Notes: generated by a model from the letters alone, not told the origin. Positions 6,783 to 16,523 are shown, counted from the stretch's first letter. The stretch is 64,000 bases of DNA from an uncultured Odoribacter sp. (GCA_910589025.1 CAJURM010000012.1:1-64000), one strand, 5' to 3'. Made by a program: numbers and translations.

Positions 6783-8984
6783 ATGAAAAAATATTGCTGT
6801 GTGCTGTGTGCCCTCACCGTCTTGTGGATTTCCTGTAACAAACATGAAAAAGAAACTCTTGTCACCCAATACGTAGATCCGTTTATCGGAACAGCCGATC
6901 ACGGTCATGTATTTCCGGGAGCCACCGTACCCTTCGGAGGGATACAATTAAGCCCCGACAACCCCCGCAGCGCATGGGACTGGTGTTCCGGATACCATTA
7001 CAGCGACAGCATTATCTCCTCTTTTTCCCATACCCATTTAAGCGGCACTGGTATCGGCGATTTGCAGGACATCCGCTTCCTGCCTACCCTCACCCGTCCT
7101 CAGGACGAAACACCAGCCCAATATATACAGGCAAACTATGCCAAATTTTCCCACACAAATGAAAAAGCGGAACCGGGATATTACCGGGTAGAACTTGACA
7201 ACGGCATCATTACGGAATTATCCGCCACCACCCGGTGCGGTATCCATTATTACCAATATCCCGCCCATGCGGTGAACGGATTGATCATTGACTTGACCAC
7301 AGCACGTAACTGGGACCGCACACTGGAAGCCAGCATAAAAAAAGTAAATAACCGTACACTGACAGGCTACCGCAAGTCCAAAGGCTGGGCAAACGACCAG
7401 CGGGTATACTTTATCATTGAGTTTTCACAAGACGTAGAGGTATTTGCCGGGAAAAACAGATTCTCCCCGTTAGACAACGGACAGAAAATAAAAGCCGACA
7501 GTTGTTACGCTTGGGTGGATTTCGGCAACAAAACCAACAAAATACTGGCAAAAGTAAGCCTTTCTTCCGCCAACATTGACGGAGCTGAAGCAAATATGCA
7601 AAAAGAACTGCCCCACTGGAGTTTCGACAAAGTGAAACGCGACGCCAGAGTCGCTTGGAAAAGAGAACTATCCAAAACAAAAGCAGAAAGCAACAACGAA
7701 GAAGATTTAAAAGTTTTCTACACAGCTCTGTATCATACCTACCTCGCCCCCTACACCTTTTCCGACGTACTGGGCAACTTCAAAGGTCCCGACGGGGAAA
7801 TCCACAGTGTTGGCAATAAAAATACTCAATATACCGTTTTTTCTTTTTGGGACACATTCCGGGCTGCGCACCCGCTCTTTACAATTACCCAAAAGAAACG
7901 AATCAATGACATGATTCATTCCATGCTCAAACATTACGATGCCTATGGTCTGCTACCGGTATGGGAATTAGTAGGAAATGAAACTAACTGCATGATTGGC
8001 AACCACTCCATCCCTGTTATTGTGGAAGCTTATCTCAAAGGTATAGGGAATTTCGATGCCGAAAAAGCTTACGATGCCATGAAAAAGACCGTCATGGCGA
8101 AGCGTGCCGGCTTGAAAGAACTAAGAGAATATGGCTATATTCCCTATGACAAAGAACCGGAATCGGTATCCAAGACACTCGAATATGCATACGACGACTG
8201 GTGCGTCGCCCAAATGGCAAAAGCACTGAACAAAGAAAGCGACTACCTGTATTTCCTGAAACAATCCCAGAATTACAGACATCTCTTTGATAAAGAAACC
8301 GGTTTTATGCGTGGAAAATCCTCCGAGGGCAAATGGAAAATCCCCTTCTCTCCCATCCGTTCCGAACACCGGGTGGATGAATACACAGAAGGAAATGCCT
8401 GGCAATATTCCTGGTTTGTTCCCCATGACATTGAAGGCCTGATTGCCCTTCACGGAGGGAAAGAAAACTTCACCCGGAAACTGGACAGCCTGTTCACCAT
8501 CTCCTCCGAAATGGAAGGAAAAGACGTATCCCCGGATATCAGCGGTATGATTGGACAGTATGCCCAAGGCAATGAACCCTCACACCATGTTGTGTACCTA
8601 TATAATTACGTCGGACAACCCCATAAGACCCCATTCTACATTGACAAAATCCGAAAAGAACTTTACACTGACACCCCTAACGGTCTGTGCGGCAACGAAG
8701 ACTGTGGACAGATGTCTGCTTGGTACGTTTTCTCTGCTATGGGCTTTTACCCCGTTAATCCTGTAGAAATGAAATACCAACTCGGCACCCCACTGTTTAA
8801 AAAGCTAACCCTCAAAGTAGGACGGGAAAAACGCTTCATCATCAAGGCAAACAAAGAAAACGACCAATACATCTATGTACAAAAAGTCCTCTTAAACGGC
8901 GAAGAACTCCACCGCACCTACATCACCCACGACGAAATCATGCAAGGCGGTGAACTTGAATTTGTACTAACAGATAAATATTAA
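6783..8984 (+). CDS. GH92 alpha-mannosidase lipoprotein
   Basis: A 733-residue exported glycosidase of family GH92, calcium-dependent exo-acting alpha-mannosidases of Bacteroidota. The signal peptide ends in a lipobox-like LWISC (Cys about 19), so the enzyme should be membrane-anchored. The N-terminal beta domain opens with YVDPFIGTADHGHVFPGA, and the C-terminal (alpha/alpha)6 domain contains the family signature GNEDCGQMSAWYVFSAMGFY near residue 640, with the expected acidic residues. Length is normal (about 740). It stands alone, without SusC/SusD genes, so it is not part of a visible utilisation locus; a role in host or yeast N-glycan trimming is inferred from family. Confidence 0.93.
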   Translation: MKKYCCVLCALTVLWISCNKHEKETLVTQYVDPFIGTADHGHVFPGATVPFGGIQLSPDNPRSAWDWCSGYHYSDSIISSFSHTHLSGTGIGDLQDIRFLPTLTRPQDETPAQYIQANYAKFSHTNEKAEPGYYRVELDNGIITELSATTRCGIHYYQYPAHAVNGLIIDLTTARNWDRTLEASIKKVNNRTLTGYRKSKGWANDQRVYFIIEFSQDVEVFAGKNRFSPLDNGQKIKADSCYAWVDFGNKTNKILAKVSLSSANIDGAEANMQKELPHWSFDKVKRDARVAWKRELSKTKAESNNEEDLKVFYTALYHTYLAPYTFSDVLGNFKGPDGEIHSVGNKNTQYTVFSFWDTFRAAHPLFTITQKKRINDMIHSMLKHYDAYGLLPVWELVGNETNCMIGNHSIPVIVEAYLKGIGNFDAEKAYDAMKKTVMAKRAGLKELREYGYIPYDKEPESVSKTLEYAYDDWCVAQMAKALNKESDYLYFLKQSQNYRHLFDKETGFMRGKSSEGKWKIPFSPIRSEHRVDEYTEGNAWQYSWFVPHDIEGLIALHGGKENFTRKLDSLFTISSEMEGKDVSPDISGMIGQYAQGNEPSHHVVYLYNYVGQPHKTPFYIDKIRKELYTDTPNGLCGNEDCGQMSAWYVFSAMGFYPVNPVEMKYQLGTPLFKKLTLKVGREKRFIIKANKENDQYIYVQKVLLNGEELHRTYITHDEIMQGGELEFVLTDKY

Positions 8985-8994
8985 AAACGTATAA

Positions 8995-10458
8995 ATGAAA
9001 TCATTTTTTCTCTATATCCTGATATTCCTGGAAAGTTTGTCCGCTACTGCACAAAAAAGGGCCTACCACTACAAGGCAGAAACAGGGGGCGCATTGCAAA
9101 ATAACCGCCTTCCTTTTTGGTTATATACCAACCAATATGGCAAAATTACCCAAGACGCCTATTTATGGGGAAATATCGGACTGTTCTCGGATTTTCAAAA
9201 AAAAGACACGCGCAAATTCGATTATTCATTCGGCTTTGAAGGCAGCGGGTTATTGGGAAAAGAAGATAATAATATATTTATCAACCAATTTTACGGACGA
9301 CTCCGCTGGCAAAACTTGCTTCTGGACATCGGTATGGTAAACCGCCCTACGGAATATAACGGGCTATCAGCAAGCAACGGAGATATGTTATGGTCAACAA
9401 ACGCCCGCAGTATTCCGGGCATTTCATTCTCCAGCAACGATTATATCAAATTTCCGTGGATAGGCAAGTGGTTGGGATTCAAATTCCGGTATGCAGAATA
9501 TTATATGATTGACAACAGAGTTATGGGCAGACAGACTCATCTGCACAACAAAATGGTTGCTTTACACCTTACCCCTATTCCCAGTCTTAGCTTAGAAGCC
9601 GGAATAGAAGATTATGCACAATGGGGCGGAAAAAATCGATATACAGGCATCAAAGCCCCAAGCAATTTAAAAAATTATTTGGATATTATTCTTGTCAAAT
9701 CAGGAGGAGAGGATGCCAACCGTTCAGACCAAATTAATAAATTAGGCAACCACATCGGTCAACATTTTGTTAAAATCGGATACGATGCCTCTAAATGGAA
9801 AGCACAACTTTATTATAATCACATGTTTGAAGACGGTTCCGGACAAAAATTCAAAAACCTGCCCGATGGACTATATGGTATATATGTGACAAGCAAAAAA
9901 GAAAAACAATGGGTAAAGAGTTTTCTTTATGAGTTACATTATACCAAAAGCCAGAGCGGAAAAGTCCACGACAGGCCGGCAACAGAAGAAGAAATGAAAA
10001 AACAGGATCCTAACGACCCATTTTATGGAAGAGTCGTTCTGGGTGGCAACGATAACTATTTCAACCACGGAGATTACCAATCCGGCTGGACATTATACGG
10101 CAGAACTATTGGCTCACCTTTTTTTACCCCTTACTCTGACCAGGAGGGCATTGCAAAAGGAATTTACAACAACCGGTTCGTTGCCCATCACTTCGGATTG
10201 GCAGGAAACATCTGGTGGGATATACAATACAAACTGATGTTCAGTTACTCCGTCAATTACGGGACCCACGGAAATCCCTTTCGAGATAAAGATAATAAAT
10301 CCATTTCCAACCCCCAATACAGTTTTGGAGCAGAATTCATCGCGCCCGATCTGCATTTACCAATAAACATCGGTTTAAATATCGGATTTGATCAAGGAGA
10401 TTTATTAAAAAATAATTTCGGTATTATGCTGCGAATTTTTAAAACCGGACTTTTTTAA
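8995..10458 (+). CDS. Wzi-like capsule-assembly outer membrane protein
   Basis: A 487-residue protein with a cleavable signal (about 1-19, ending in SATAQ) followed by an aromatic beta-strand pattern of an outer-membrane barrel that ends in Phe. The segment NRLPFWLYTNQYGKI near residue 35 is the usual start of Bacteroidota proteins in the capsule assembly Wzi family. In Enterobacteria Wzi anchors capsule at the surface. It begins 10 bases after the GH92 gene and is followed by two glycosyltransferases, supporting a role in surface polysaccharide. It could be a general porin-like protein. Confidence 0.72.
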   Translation: MKSFFLYILIFLESLSATAQKRAYHYKAETGGALQNNRLPFWLYTNQYGKITQDAYLWGNIGLFSDFQKKDTRKFDYSFGFEGSGLLGKEDNNIFINQFYGRLRWQNLLLDIGMVNRPTEYNGLSASNGDMLWSTNARSIPGISFSSNDYIKFPWIGKWLGFKFRYAEYYMIDNRVMGRQTHLHNKMVALHLTPIPSLSLEAGIEDYAQWGGKNRYTGIKAPSNLKNYLDIILVKSGGEDANRSDQINKLGNHIGQHFVKIGYDASKWKAQLYYNHMFEDGSGQKFKNLPDGLYGIYVTSKKEKQWVKSFLYELHYTKSQSGKVHDRPATEEEMKKQDPNDPFYGRVVLGGNDNYFNHGDYQSGWTLYGRTIGSPFFTPYSDQEGIAKGIYNNRFVAHHFGLAGNIWWDIQYKLMFSYSVNYGTHGNPFRDKDNKSISNPQYSFGAEFIAPDLHLPINIGLNIGFDQGDLLKNNFGIMLRIFKTGLF

Positions 10459-10471
10459 CGCATAATCTTTA

Positions 10472-11599
10472 ATGAAATACAATATTCTTTTTTCCAATGC
10501 AACAAAAACGTCTTCGTGGGGAGGTGGAGAAAAATGGATGCTACATGCTGCTAAAAATGTAGAAAATACAGGACATCATTGTTTTTTTATATGCAGAAAG
10601 AACTCTATATTTCAACAAAAAGTTCAAGCAGAAGAACTTCCTTGTACTACTATTCCTTTTTGCAACAGTATTGACATATGGTCTGTTCTACAGATATACC
10701 GGATCATCAGACAGAACAACATTCATATTATCATCTGTTCCACAAATTTAGATATAAAATTAGCCGGATTAGCGGGCAGAATGGCTGGTATTCCTGTTAT
10801 TTCAAGACAAGGACTTGCTTTAATTTCGAATAAGTTCAAATATAAGATTCTAATTAAATACTTCACAGACTCTATCATTACCAATACCTTCAGTATCAAA
10901 CAGCAATATGAAAGCTACCCGTGGTTCCCTAAAAATCATATCCAGGTAATTTACAACGGGGTGAACATTCATCCTCCTCTTTTTCCTGAAAAAACAATTC
11001 GCCAGCTCCGGGAAAACTATCACATACAGCCCGATGAAAAAATCATTTTAAGTTGCGGAAGACTAAACCATCAAAAAGGATTTTCATTCCTTATTGAAGC
11101 TGCCAAATTAGCCGCCCAATCTCAACAAAAATGGAAATTCATTATTCTTGGCGAGGGCAACCAAAGAAAACTATTGGAAACCCAGATCCACAACAACCGT
11201 TTATCCAATATCATACTGGCCGGACATCAGGAAGAAACAGGCAAATTCTATCAAATGGCAGACATATTTGTTTTAAGTTCATTATTTGAAGGAACTCCCA
11301 ACGTCATACTGGAAGCCATGACGTACCGTCTTCCTGTGATTGCCACTGCAGTAAACGGCGTAAAGGAAATTATAGAACACGGGAAAAACGGATACATTAT
11401 CCCTGCACAAAATGCCCCGGCGATTTATCAACAATTGAAACAAATCTTATCCGACACAACAACATTAAACCAACTAAAAGAAGCTGGTTATGAAACTGTA
11501 AAAATTAAATTCTCCTGGGAGAGATTCACTTCAGAATTTAATGACTACCTTTGGAACGTTATCAACAACTATGAAAAAAATCATCATAAGGACTCCTAA
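10472..11599 (+). CDS. Glycosyltransferase family 4 protein
   Basis: A 375-residue retaining GT-B glycosyltransferase. The N-terminal domain has SWGGGEKWMLHAAKN, the acceptor-side glycine loop of GT4 enzymes. The C-terminal domain has SCGRLNHQKGFSFLIEA and the nucleotide-sugar motif EGTPNVILEAM with its two Glu residues (E-x7-E). Cytoplasmic or inner-membrane face, probably transferring a hexose during LPS or capsule assembly; donor and acceptor are unknown. Its last 29 bases overlap the next gene, so the two are translationally coupled. Local AT content is higher than in the flanking housekeeping genes, as often in glycan loci. Confidence 0.87.
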   Translation: MKYNILFSNATKTSSWGGGEKWMLHAAKNVENTGHHCFFICRKNSIFQQKVQAEELPCTTIPFCNSIDIWSVLQIYRIIRQNNIHIIICSTNLDIKLAGLAGRMAGIPVISRQGLALISNKFKYKILIKYFTDSIITNTFSIKQQYESYPWFPKNHIQVIYNGVNIHPPLFPEKTIRQLRENYHIQPDEKIILSCGRLNHQKGFSFLIEAAKLAAQSQQKWKFIILGEGNQRKLLETQIHNNRLSNIILAGHQEETGKFYQMADIFVLSSLFEGTPNVILEAMTYRLPVIATAVNGVKEIIEHGKNGYIIPAQNAPAIYQQLKQILSDTTTLNQLKEAGYETVKIKFSWERFTSEFNDYLWNVINNYEKNHHKDS

Positions 11600-12518
11600 T
11601 TTTATCGGAGATACCGTAAATACCCTTCCCGCCATAGAACTGCTGAAACAGGAATACCCGAATGCCATATTCACTATCGTAGGACCTTCCTTTGTCCACG
11701 ACCTATTTTTGCAAGACAAACAGATCACTTGTTTTATTCCTTGTAAAAAAGGCCTGCGTTACTTCTTTCCCCTGCTCTTTGCCATACGGAAAGAAAAATA
11801 CGATTTAGGCGTCTTGTTCAACAACACTTTTATCTTTGCCCTCATTTTCAGGCTATCCAGAATAAAATGCCTGATCGGATACAAAAATGAAGGCCGGGGA
11901 TTCCTGCTGCACCACAAACCCCGTTTAAACAGAAACACCCATTATATCAACCGATATGCCTATCTGGTAAACAGCTATTTAAACAACAAATACACTTTTC
12001 TTCCCCCTCTGAATATTCTCCATAGCGGAGAAGCCACCTTCCATTTTGAAAACGACCAAAAAACAATCGGATTCTATCCGGGATCACCTAAAAAGAAATT
12101 CCGCCAATATCCTGCCAGCCATACCATAGAGCTGTTAAAACAACTTAGGAGCTACAACATTGTCATGCTTGGCGATTCGGAAGAACATAGCTATTATGAA
12201 GAATGCCTGCAAAAAGCCGGGCATCCGCACGCGCTTAACTTAGCAGGAAAAATCAGTGTCGAACAATTTATCAATACGATTTCCAATATAGACCTCCTCA
12301 TCACAATCGATTCTGCCGCCATGCACATCGCGGCATCCACACACACACCTTTCATCGCACTCATGGGGTTATCCACCAGTCCGGTTTCCTGCATCACACC
12401 CAAAGTTGATTTTGGCAAAATAATCCGTATTGAAAACAACCTGATCGATGAAGAAAAATATCTTCAAAACATTACACCCCAAATCATTATAGAAAATATT
12501 TTTGCCATTTTTGCATAA
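11571..12518 (+). CDS. GT9 heptosyltransferase-like protein
   Basis: A 315-residue GT-B enzyme of family GT9, which includes ADP-heptose:LPS heptosyltransferases. Seen: RTPNFIGDTVNTLPAIELL at the N-terminus, the donor-side motif FYPGSPKKKFRQYP, and the C-terminal segment TIDSAAMHIAAS that closes the donor pocket (canonical D-x-G/S-x-x-H). ATG 11571 is chosen over the upstream in-frame start at 11541 because the GT9 homology begins MKKIIIRTPNF; it overlaps the preceding gene by 29 bases. The sugar may be a heptose or another core sugar. Confidence 0.85.
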   Translation: MKKIIIRTPNFIGDTVNTLPAIELLKQEYPNAIFTIVGPSFVHDLFLQDKQITCFIPCKKGLRYFFPLLFAIRKEKYDLGVLFNNTFIFALIFRLSRIKCLIGYKNEGRGFLLHHKPRLNRNTHYINRYAYLVNSYLNNKYTFLPPLNILHSGEATFHFENDQKTIGFYPGSPKKKFRQYPASHTIELLKQLRSYNIVMLGDSEEHSYYEECLQKAGHPHALNLAGKISVEQFINTISNIDLLITIDSAAMHIAASTHTPFIALMGLSTSPVSCITPKVDFGKIIRIENNLIDEEKYLQNITPQIIIENIFAIFA

Positions 12519-12522
12519 CATC

Positions 12523-13221
12523 ATGAAAAATATAGCCATCATCTTAGCAGGAGGCATCGGAAACAGACTAAATGCCGGGATTCCCAAACAGTTTATAAAA
12601 CTGGCAGGCAAAACGATCCTTGAGCATACACTATCTACCTTTCAAAATAATGAACAGATAAATGAAATAGCTGTCATTTCCAATAAAGATTATCTCCATA
12701 CCATAGAAGATATGGTAAAAGCAAATGGTTTTACCAAAATATCCAAAATCCTTCACGGAGGAAAAGAACGCTACGATTCTACATTAGCCGCCTTAAATGC
12801 ATTTTCAGAAGAAGCCAATCTCTTGATACACGACGCCGTCCGCCCGTTAGTCAGTGACAGAATCATTCACGATGTTGTTGAAGCTCTGGAAAAATATGAA
12901 GCTGTTGATACCGCCTTGCCGACTATTGATACAATCATCGAAGTAGATGAAGACCATGACTTCATCAAAAACATTCCGAACCGTCACCTACTCTACCGAA
13001 GCCAAACTCCGCAGGCATTCAAAACCCACATACTGAAAAAAGCATACGAAATTGCCTTACAAGACCCCGATTTCCAAACAACAGACGATTGCGGTGTGGT
13101 AAAAAAATACCTGCCGGAGGTAAAGATAAAAATAGTTACAGGAGACAACCGGAATATCAAACTCACCTATCCGGAAGACCTTTTTTTACTCGAAAGATTA
13201 TTTGAGATCAGAGAGGGGTAA
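12523..13221 (+). CDS. IspD/TarI-family cytidylyltransferase
   Basis: A 232-residue nucleotidyltransferase. The N-terminal CTP-binding loop is ILAGGIGNRLNAGIPKQF, followed by LIHDAVRPLVS and the C-terminal NIKLTYPEDLFLLE, all hallmarks of IspD (MEP cytidylyltransferase of isoprenoid synthesis) and of its close relative TarI (ribitol 5-phosphate cytidylyltransferase). ATG 12523, 4 bases after the GT9 gene, is preferred to the upstream in-frame codon at 12502. Its position at the end of a glycosyltransferase operon favours making a CDP-activated polyol for a glycan, but a plain ispD cannot be excluded. Confidence 0.8.
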   Translation: MKNIAIILAGGIGNRLNAGIPKQFIKLAGKTILEHTLSTFQNNEQINEIAVISNKDYLHTIEDMVKANGFTKISKILHGGKERYDSTLAALNAFSEEANLLIHDAVRPLVSDRIIHDVVEALEKYEAVDTALPTIDTIIEVDEDHDFIKNIPNRHLLYRSQTPQAFKTHILKKAYEIALQDPDFQTTDDCGVVKKYLPEVKIKIVTGDNRNIKLTYPEDLFLLERLFEIREG

Positions 13222-13264
13222 CGAATGCCAATAAACAGCTTCTACAAACAGAACCACCCACACA

Positions 13265-14017
13265 TCAAAATTCCAACGGGAACTCCACTTCCCGTTTACG
13301 TGCCACTTTTTGCCAGTGTTTTTTACGTGCTTCCAATACTTCATGGCACGTCCTGTCAACATTCCATCCATGCTCCTCTGCATAAGCCGCAGCCATGATA
13401 CAAAACATTTCCCGGCTTCCCCACAGCCGGGCAAAATTAGCACACCCTTTCTTAAAAGACACCGGACCAAAATACATCCGGTTAATATCAACGATACAGA
13501 ATTCCGGCATTCCATTTTTCAGATCGAACAGAATATTACCGGGTGAATAATCCTGATGACAAACATTTTGTTGATGAAGCCGGGCCGTATAACATCCAAA
13601 TTCTTTCAATATCATCCTACGCTCATCCGTCAGTGCCGCACGACCGAATTCGTAAAAACGGCGGGAACAATCCACCTGGATACTGACAAAATAACTGTAT
13701 CCCAAAAGCATACCCTTCTTTTCAATAATATAGGCAATCGGTGCCGGCGTATGGATACCCATTTTCTGAAGGCGCAAAGCATATTCATAAGCCCTTTCAG
13801 CTTTCGTCTTACGCAAATAAAGATAAACAAACCGATTAAATACAATAGGGATGCGATATCTCTTCACATTGACCTTCAAACCGCCGATATCGAATATTTT
13901 TATTTTATTCCGACCGTCATGCAAATATTCTCCCTCATGAAGAAAAATTTCCGGCAGGCGAGTGATAAAATCCCGCAAACCGGAATAATCAGGATGAATA
14001 ACAATTTGTCTGCTCAT
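13265..14017 (-). CDS. LPS core/Kdo kinase-like protein (WaaP/KdkA family)
   Basis: A 250-residue protein kinase-fold enzyme. The catalytic loop is HQDYSPGNILF (about 162-172) with the usual Asp and Asn, and the metal-binding VDIN stands in place of DFG. An ATP-lysine region lies at VNVKRYR (about 50-56). This pattern fits the WaaP/RfaP, InaA and KdkA group that phosphorylates heptose or Kdo in the LPS core. It lies 4 bases downstream of a GT4 gene, in the same operon, and converges on the IspD-like gene. The sugar target is inferred; WaaP itself needs a heptose. Confidence 0.8.
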   Translation of the reverse strand: MSRQIVIHPDYSGLRDFITRLPEIFLHEGEYLHDGRNKIKIFDIGGLKVNVKRYRIPIVFNRFVYLYLRKTKAERAYEYALRLQKMGIHTPAPIAYIIEKKGMLLGYSYFVSIQVDCSRRFYEFGRAALTDERRMILKEFGCYTARLHQQNVCHQDYSPGNILFDLKNGMPEFCIVDINRMYFGPVSFKKGCANFARLWGSREMFCIMAAAYAEEHGWNVDRTCHEVLEARKKHWQKVARKREVEFPLEF

Positions 14018-14021
14018 CAGA

Positions 14022-15149
14022 TTAAAGAATTTGTTGATACAACTTATACATTTGCTCCGTCAGCCCTCTGACATCAAATCGCTGCTGTGCAAAACGGAAC
14101 CCCTCCTCTATCATCCTCTCACGCATAGCCGTATCGCAAAGTACATTCTCTATCGCATAGGCAATCTCTTCCGGACTCTCAGGATGAATATAACAACTAT
14201 CCGGTCCCCCAGCTTCAGGCAAAGAAGATACCCCAGAGGTAATTACAGGCACTTTACTCAATAAAGCCTCGGTTACAGGCAATCCGAATCCTTCGTAAAA
14301 AGACGGATAAACAAAAATCCGGGCTTTCTGGTAAAAAGCCTGTAATTCGTCCGGATCATGCAAATTATTAATAAAAATCAACCGCTCCCTTAACCCGTGA
14401 CTCCCAGCATACTGCAAAACCTGCTCTTTGTATTTACGCCCATTGCCCACAATTACCAATGGGATATTCATATCCCGCGGCAATAAAGCCAAAGCTTTTA
14501 CAATATTCAACAAGTTTTTTCTGGAATTGATAGCCCCTACATATAGCAAATAATCCCGGGGAAGCTGATATTTCCGTACGGTAGACTCTGCCACCACATC
14601 CGGCTGCATCTGGTAAAAAATCGGCTGTATGGCTTGGTAAATCACTTCTATCTTTTCCTCCGGTATGCCGAAATACTTCACAATATCCCGTTTCGTACAC
14701 TCACTGATAGCGATGACTTTGTCCGCATGGCGGCAAGCATAACGAAACTTATAATTATAAATGGCACGGTCTATGGCCGTGAACATTGCCGGATAGGTCA
14801 GAAATATAATGTCATGGATAGTCACAACCGAACGGATATTCGTCCGGTCTATCCCCAACGGAATTTCATGACTCAATCCATGGAACACGTCAATACAATC
14901 CCTCTTTAAATCCTGCTTGATAAAAGAAGAACGCCAGAGGCTTTTAAACATACCCTTATGGCAAACCATATGAAAATCTGGAGTGTTTAAAAAAGGAAGT
15001 GTCGTAACATCCTGTTTGATTTTTGGGGTATACAAATAATACTCCTCTTCCGGAAAATAATGATGGAGATTTCCGGCAAGAGTACGGCTATAATTCCCTA
15101 AGCCAGTAAAATTATTATACAACCGTTTAGCATCAAAACCTATTCTCAT
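14022..15149 (-). CDS. Glycosyltransferase family 4 protein
   Basis: A 375-residue GT-B enzyme distinct from the first GT4 in this locus. It starts MRIGFDAKRLYNNFTGLGNYSR, with the Gly-Leu-Gly-Asn acceptor loop typical of mannosyl/rhamnosyl-transferase-like GT4 proteins. It has VVTIHDIIFL mid-domain, LYVGAINSRKNL at the domain junction and the donor motif EGFGLPVTEAL (E-x7-E). Predicted to work on LPS or capsule precursors at the cytoplasmic face. It is 9 bases downstream of folA and 4 upstream of the kinase gene, so all four - strand genes (thyA, folA, GT4, kinase) may be one transcript. Confidence 0.87.
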   Translation of the reverse strand: MRIGFDAKRLYNNFTGLGNYSRTLAGNLHHYFPEEEYYLYTPKIKQDVTTLPFLNTPDFHMVCHKGMFKSLWRSSFIKQDLKRDCIDVFHGLSHEIPLGIDRTNIRSVVTIHDIIFLTYPAMFTAIDRAIYNYKFRYACRHADKVIAISECTKRDIVKYFGIPEEKIEVIYQAIQPIFYQMQPDVVAESTVRKYQLPRDYLLYVGAINSRKNLLNIVKALALLPRDMNIPLVIVGNGRKYKEQVLQYAGSHGLRERLIFINNLHDPDELQAFYQKARIFVYPSFYEGFGLPVTEALLSKVPVITSGVSSLPEAGGPDSCYIHPESPEEIAYAIENVLCDTAMRERMIEEGFRFAQQRFDVRGLTEQMYKLYQQIL

Positions 15150-15158
15150 ACAACGCTA

Positions 15159-15656
15159 TTATTGACATTTGTCTTTCCTGCAAAATTCCAAAAATGAATA
15201 ATCAAACTCATTCTTTTCATCTGCCTTAAAATCTTCCCGGCTTACCAACTTCCATTCCCTTTCATCAACAACAGGTATAAACGTATCACCTTCCATTTCC
15301 GTATGTACTCGTGTCAAGTAAAGGCGATCGGCACGACTCCATAATTCATTGTAGATTCGTCCACCACCAATAACAAACACTTCATCTTCTCCTGCAACCC
15401 AATCCAAAGCCTGCTCTATGGAAGCAGCTACTTTCCCCCCCTCCGCCTTAAACGACGGATTCCGGGAAATGACAATATTCCGCCGATGAGGCAACGATTT
15501 TCCAATAGATTCAAACGTCTTCCGTCCCATGACCACGGCATGTCCCGTTGTCAACGCCTTAAAATGCTTCAAATCTGCCGGCAAATGCCAAATCAGAGCA
15601 TTATCCTTCCCGATAACATGATTTTCAGCCGCTGCAACAATAATTGATAACTGCAT
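15159..15656 (-). CDS. folA: Dihydrofolate reductase
   Basis: A 165-residue enzyme that reduces dihydrofolate to tetrahydrofolate with NADPH. The N-terminus MQLSIIVAAAENHVIGKDNALIWHLP contains the WHLPADLKHF substrate helix whose Asp is catalytic; VVMGRKTFESIG and VFVIGGGRIYN form the NADPH site. Length is typical. It follows thyA by 18 bases, the usual pairing because thymidylate synthase produces the dihydrofolate this enzyme recycles. Confidence 0.96.
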   Translation of the reverse strand: MQLSIIVAAAENHVIGKDNALIWHLPADLKHFKALTTGHAVVMGRKTFESIGKSLPHRRNIVISRNPSFKAEGGKVAASIEQALDWVAGEDEVFVIGGGRIYNELWSRADRLYLTRVHTEMEGDTFIPVVDEREWKLVSREDFKADEKNEFDYSFLEFCRKDKCQ

Positions 15657-15674
15657 CTCTCTTCTTTAAACCAA

Positions 15675-16469
15675 CTAAACCGAAATAGCCCCCTTGATAT
15701 GAGGATGAGGGTCATAATCGGTTAAGACGAAATCTTCGTATTTAAAACCAAAAATATCTTTTACCTCCGGATTTACATCCATACGAGGCAACGGCCTCGG
15801 CTCGCGACTCAACTGCAATTCAACCTGTTCGATGTGATTTAGGTATATGTGCGCGTCACCCAACGTATGTACAAATTCTCCGGGTTGCAATCCGCATACC
15901 TGTGCCACCATCATGGTCAATAAAGCGTATGAAGCAATGTTAAACGGCACCCCCAAAAACGTGTCCGCACTACGTTGATACAATTGGCATGACAATTTCC
16001 CGTCCACCACATAAAACTGAAACAAAGCATGACAGGGAGCCAAAGCCATATTTTCAATATCACCGGCATTCCATGCGCTGACTATCAGGCGACGGGAGTC
16101 AGGCGTAATCTTAATGTCCTGTATTACCTGGGATATCTGATCCAAATGCGTGCCATCCGGCCGAGGCCAGGAACGCCACTGATAACCGTAGATATGTCCC
16201 AGTTCTCCATGTTCGTCCGCCCATTCATTCCAAATCTTAACGCCATGCTCCTGTAAATAACCAACATTGGTATCACCTTTCAAAAACCACAGCAATTCGT
16301 AAATGATAGACTTCAAATGAAGCTTTTTCGTCGTAAGCAAAGGAAAACCTTTCTGCAAATCAAAACGCATCTGATGACCGAAAATACTAATAGTCCCAGT
16401 ACCCGTACGATCTGTTTTCCGGTGTCCCTCCTTCAATATCCGGTCTAATAAATCTAAATATTGCTTCAT
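15675..16469 (-). CDS. thyA: Thymidylate synthase
   Basis: A 264-residue ThyA, converting dUMP to dTMP with methylene-tetrahydrofolate. Nearly the same length as the E. coli enzyme and collinear with it: RTGTGTISIFGHQMRF near the N-terminus, the catalytic Cys in LAPCHALFQFYV, the dUMP contact QLYQRSADTFLGVPFNIASYA (read as overlapping motifs) and the C-terminal HPHIKGAISV. The open frame begins two codons earlier (MFM), but MKQYLDLL is the conserved start. First gene of the thyA-folA unit, with a -7 box 55 bases upstream. Confidence 0.97.
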   Translation of the reverse strand: MKQYLDLLDRILKEGHRKTDRTGTGTISIFGHQMRFDLQKGFPLLTTKKLHLKSIIYELLWFLKGDTNVGYLQEHGVKIWNEWADEHGELGHIYGYQWRSWPRPDGTHLDQISQVIQDIKITPDSRRLIVSAWNAGDIENMALAPCHALFQFYVVDGKLSCQLYQRSADTFLGVPFNIASYALLTMMVAQVCGLQPGEFVHTLGDAHIYLNHIEQVELQLSREPRPLPRMDVNPEVKDIFGFKYEDFVLTDYDPHPHIKGAISV

Positions 16470-16523
16470 GAACATTGAACATTAAATGCCGGAAACACAT
16501 CCCGACACAATTCGGTTTATCTG

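Noticed and set aside
13556..14071. Open frame of 171 codons on the + strand
   Set aside because: Antisense to the Kdo-type kinase; no ribosome-binding site or family motif.
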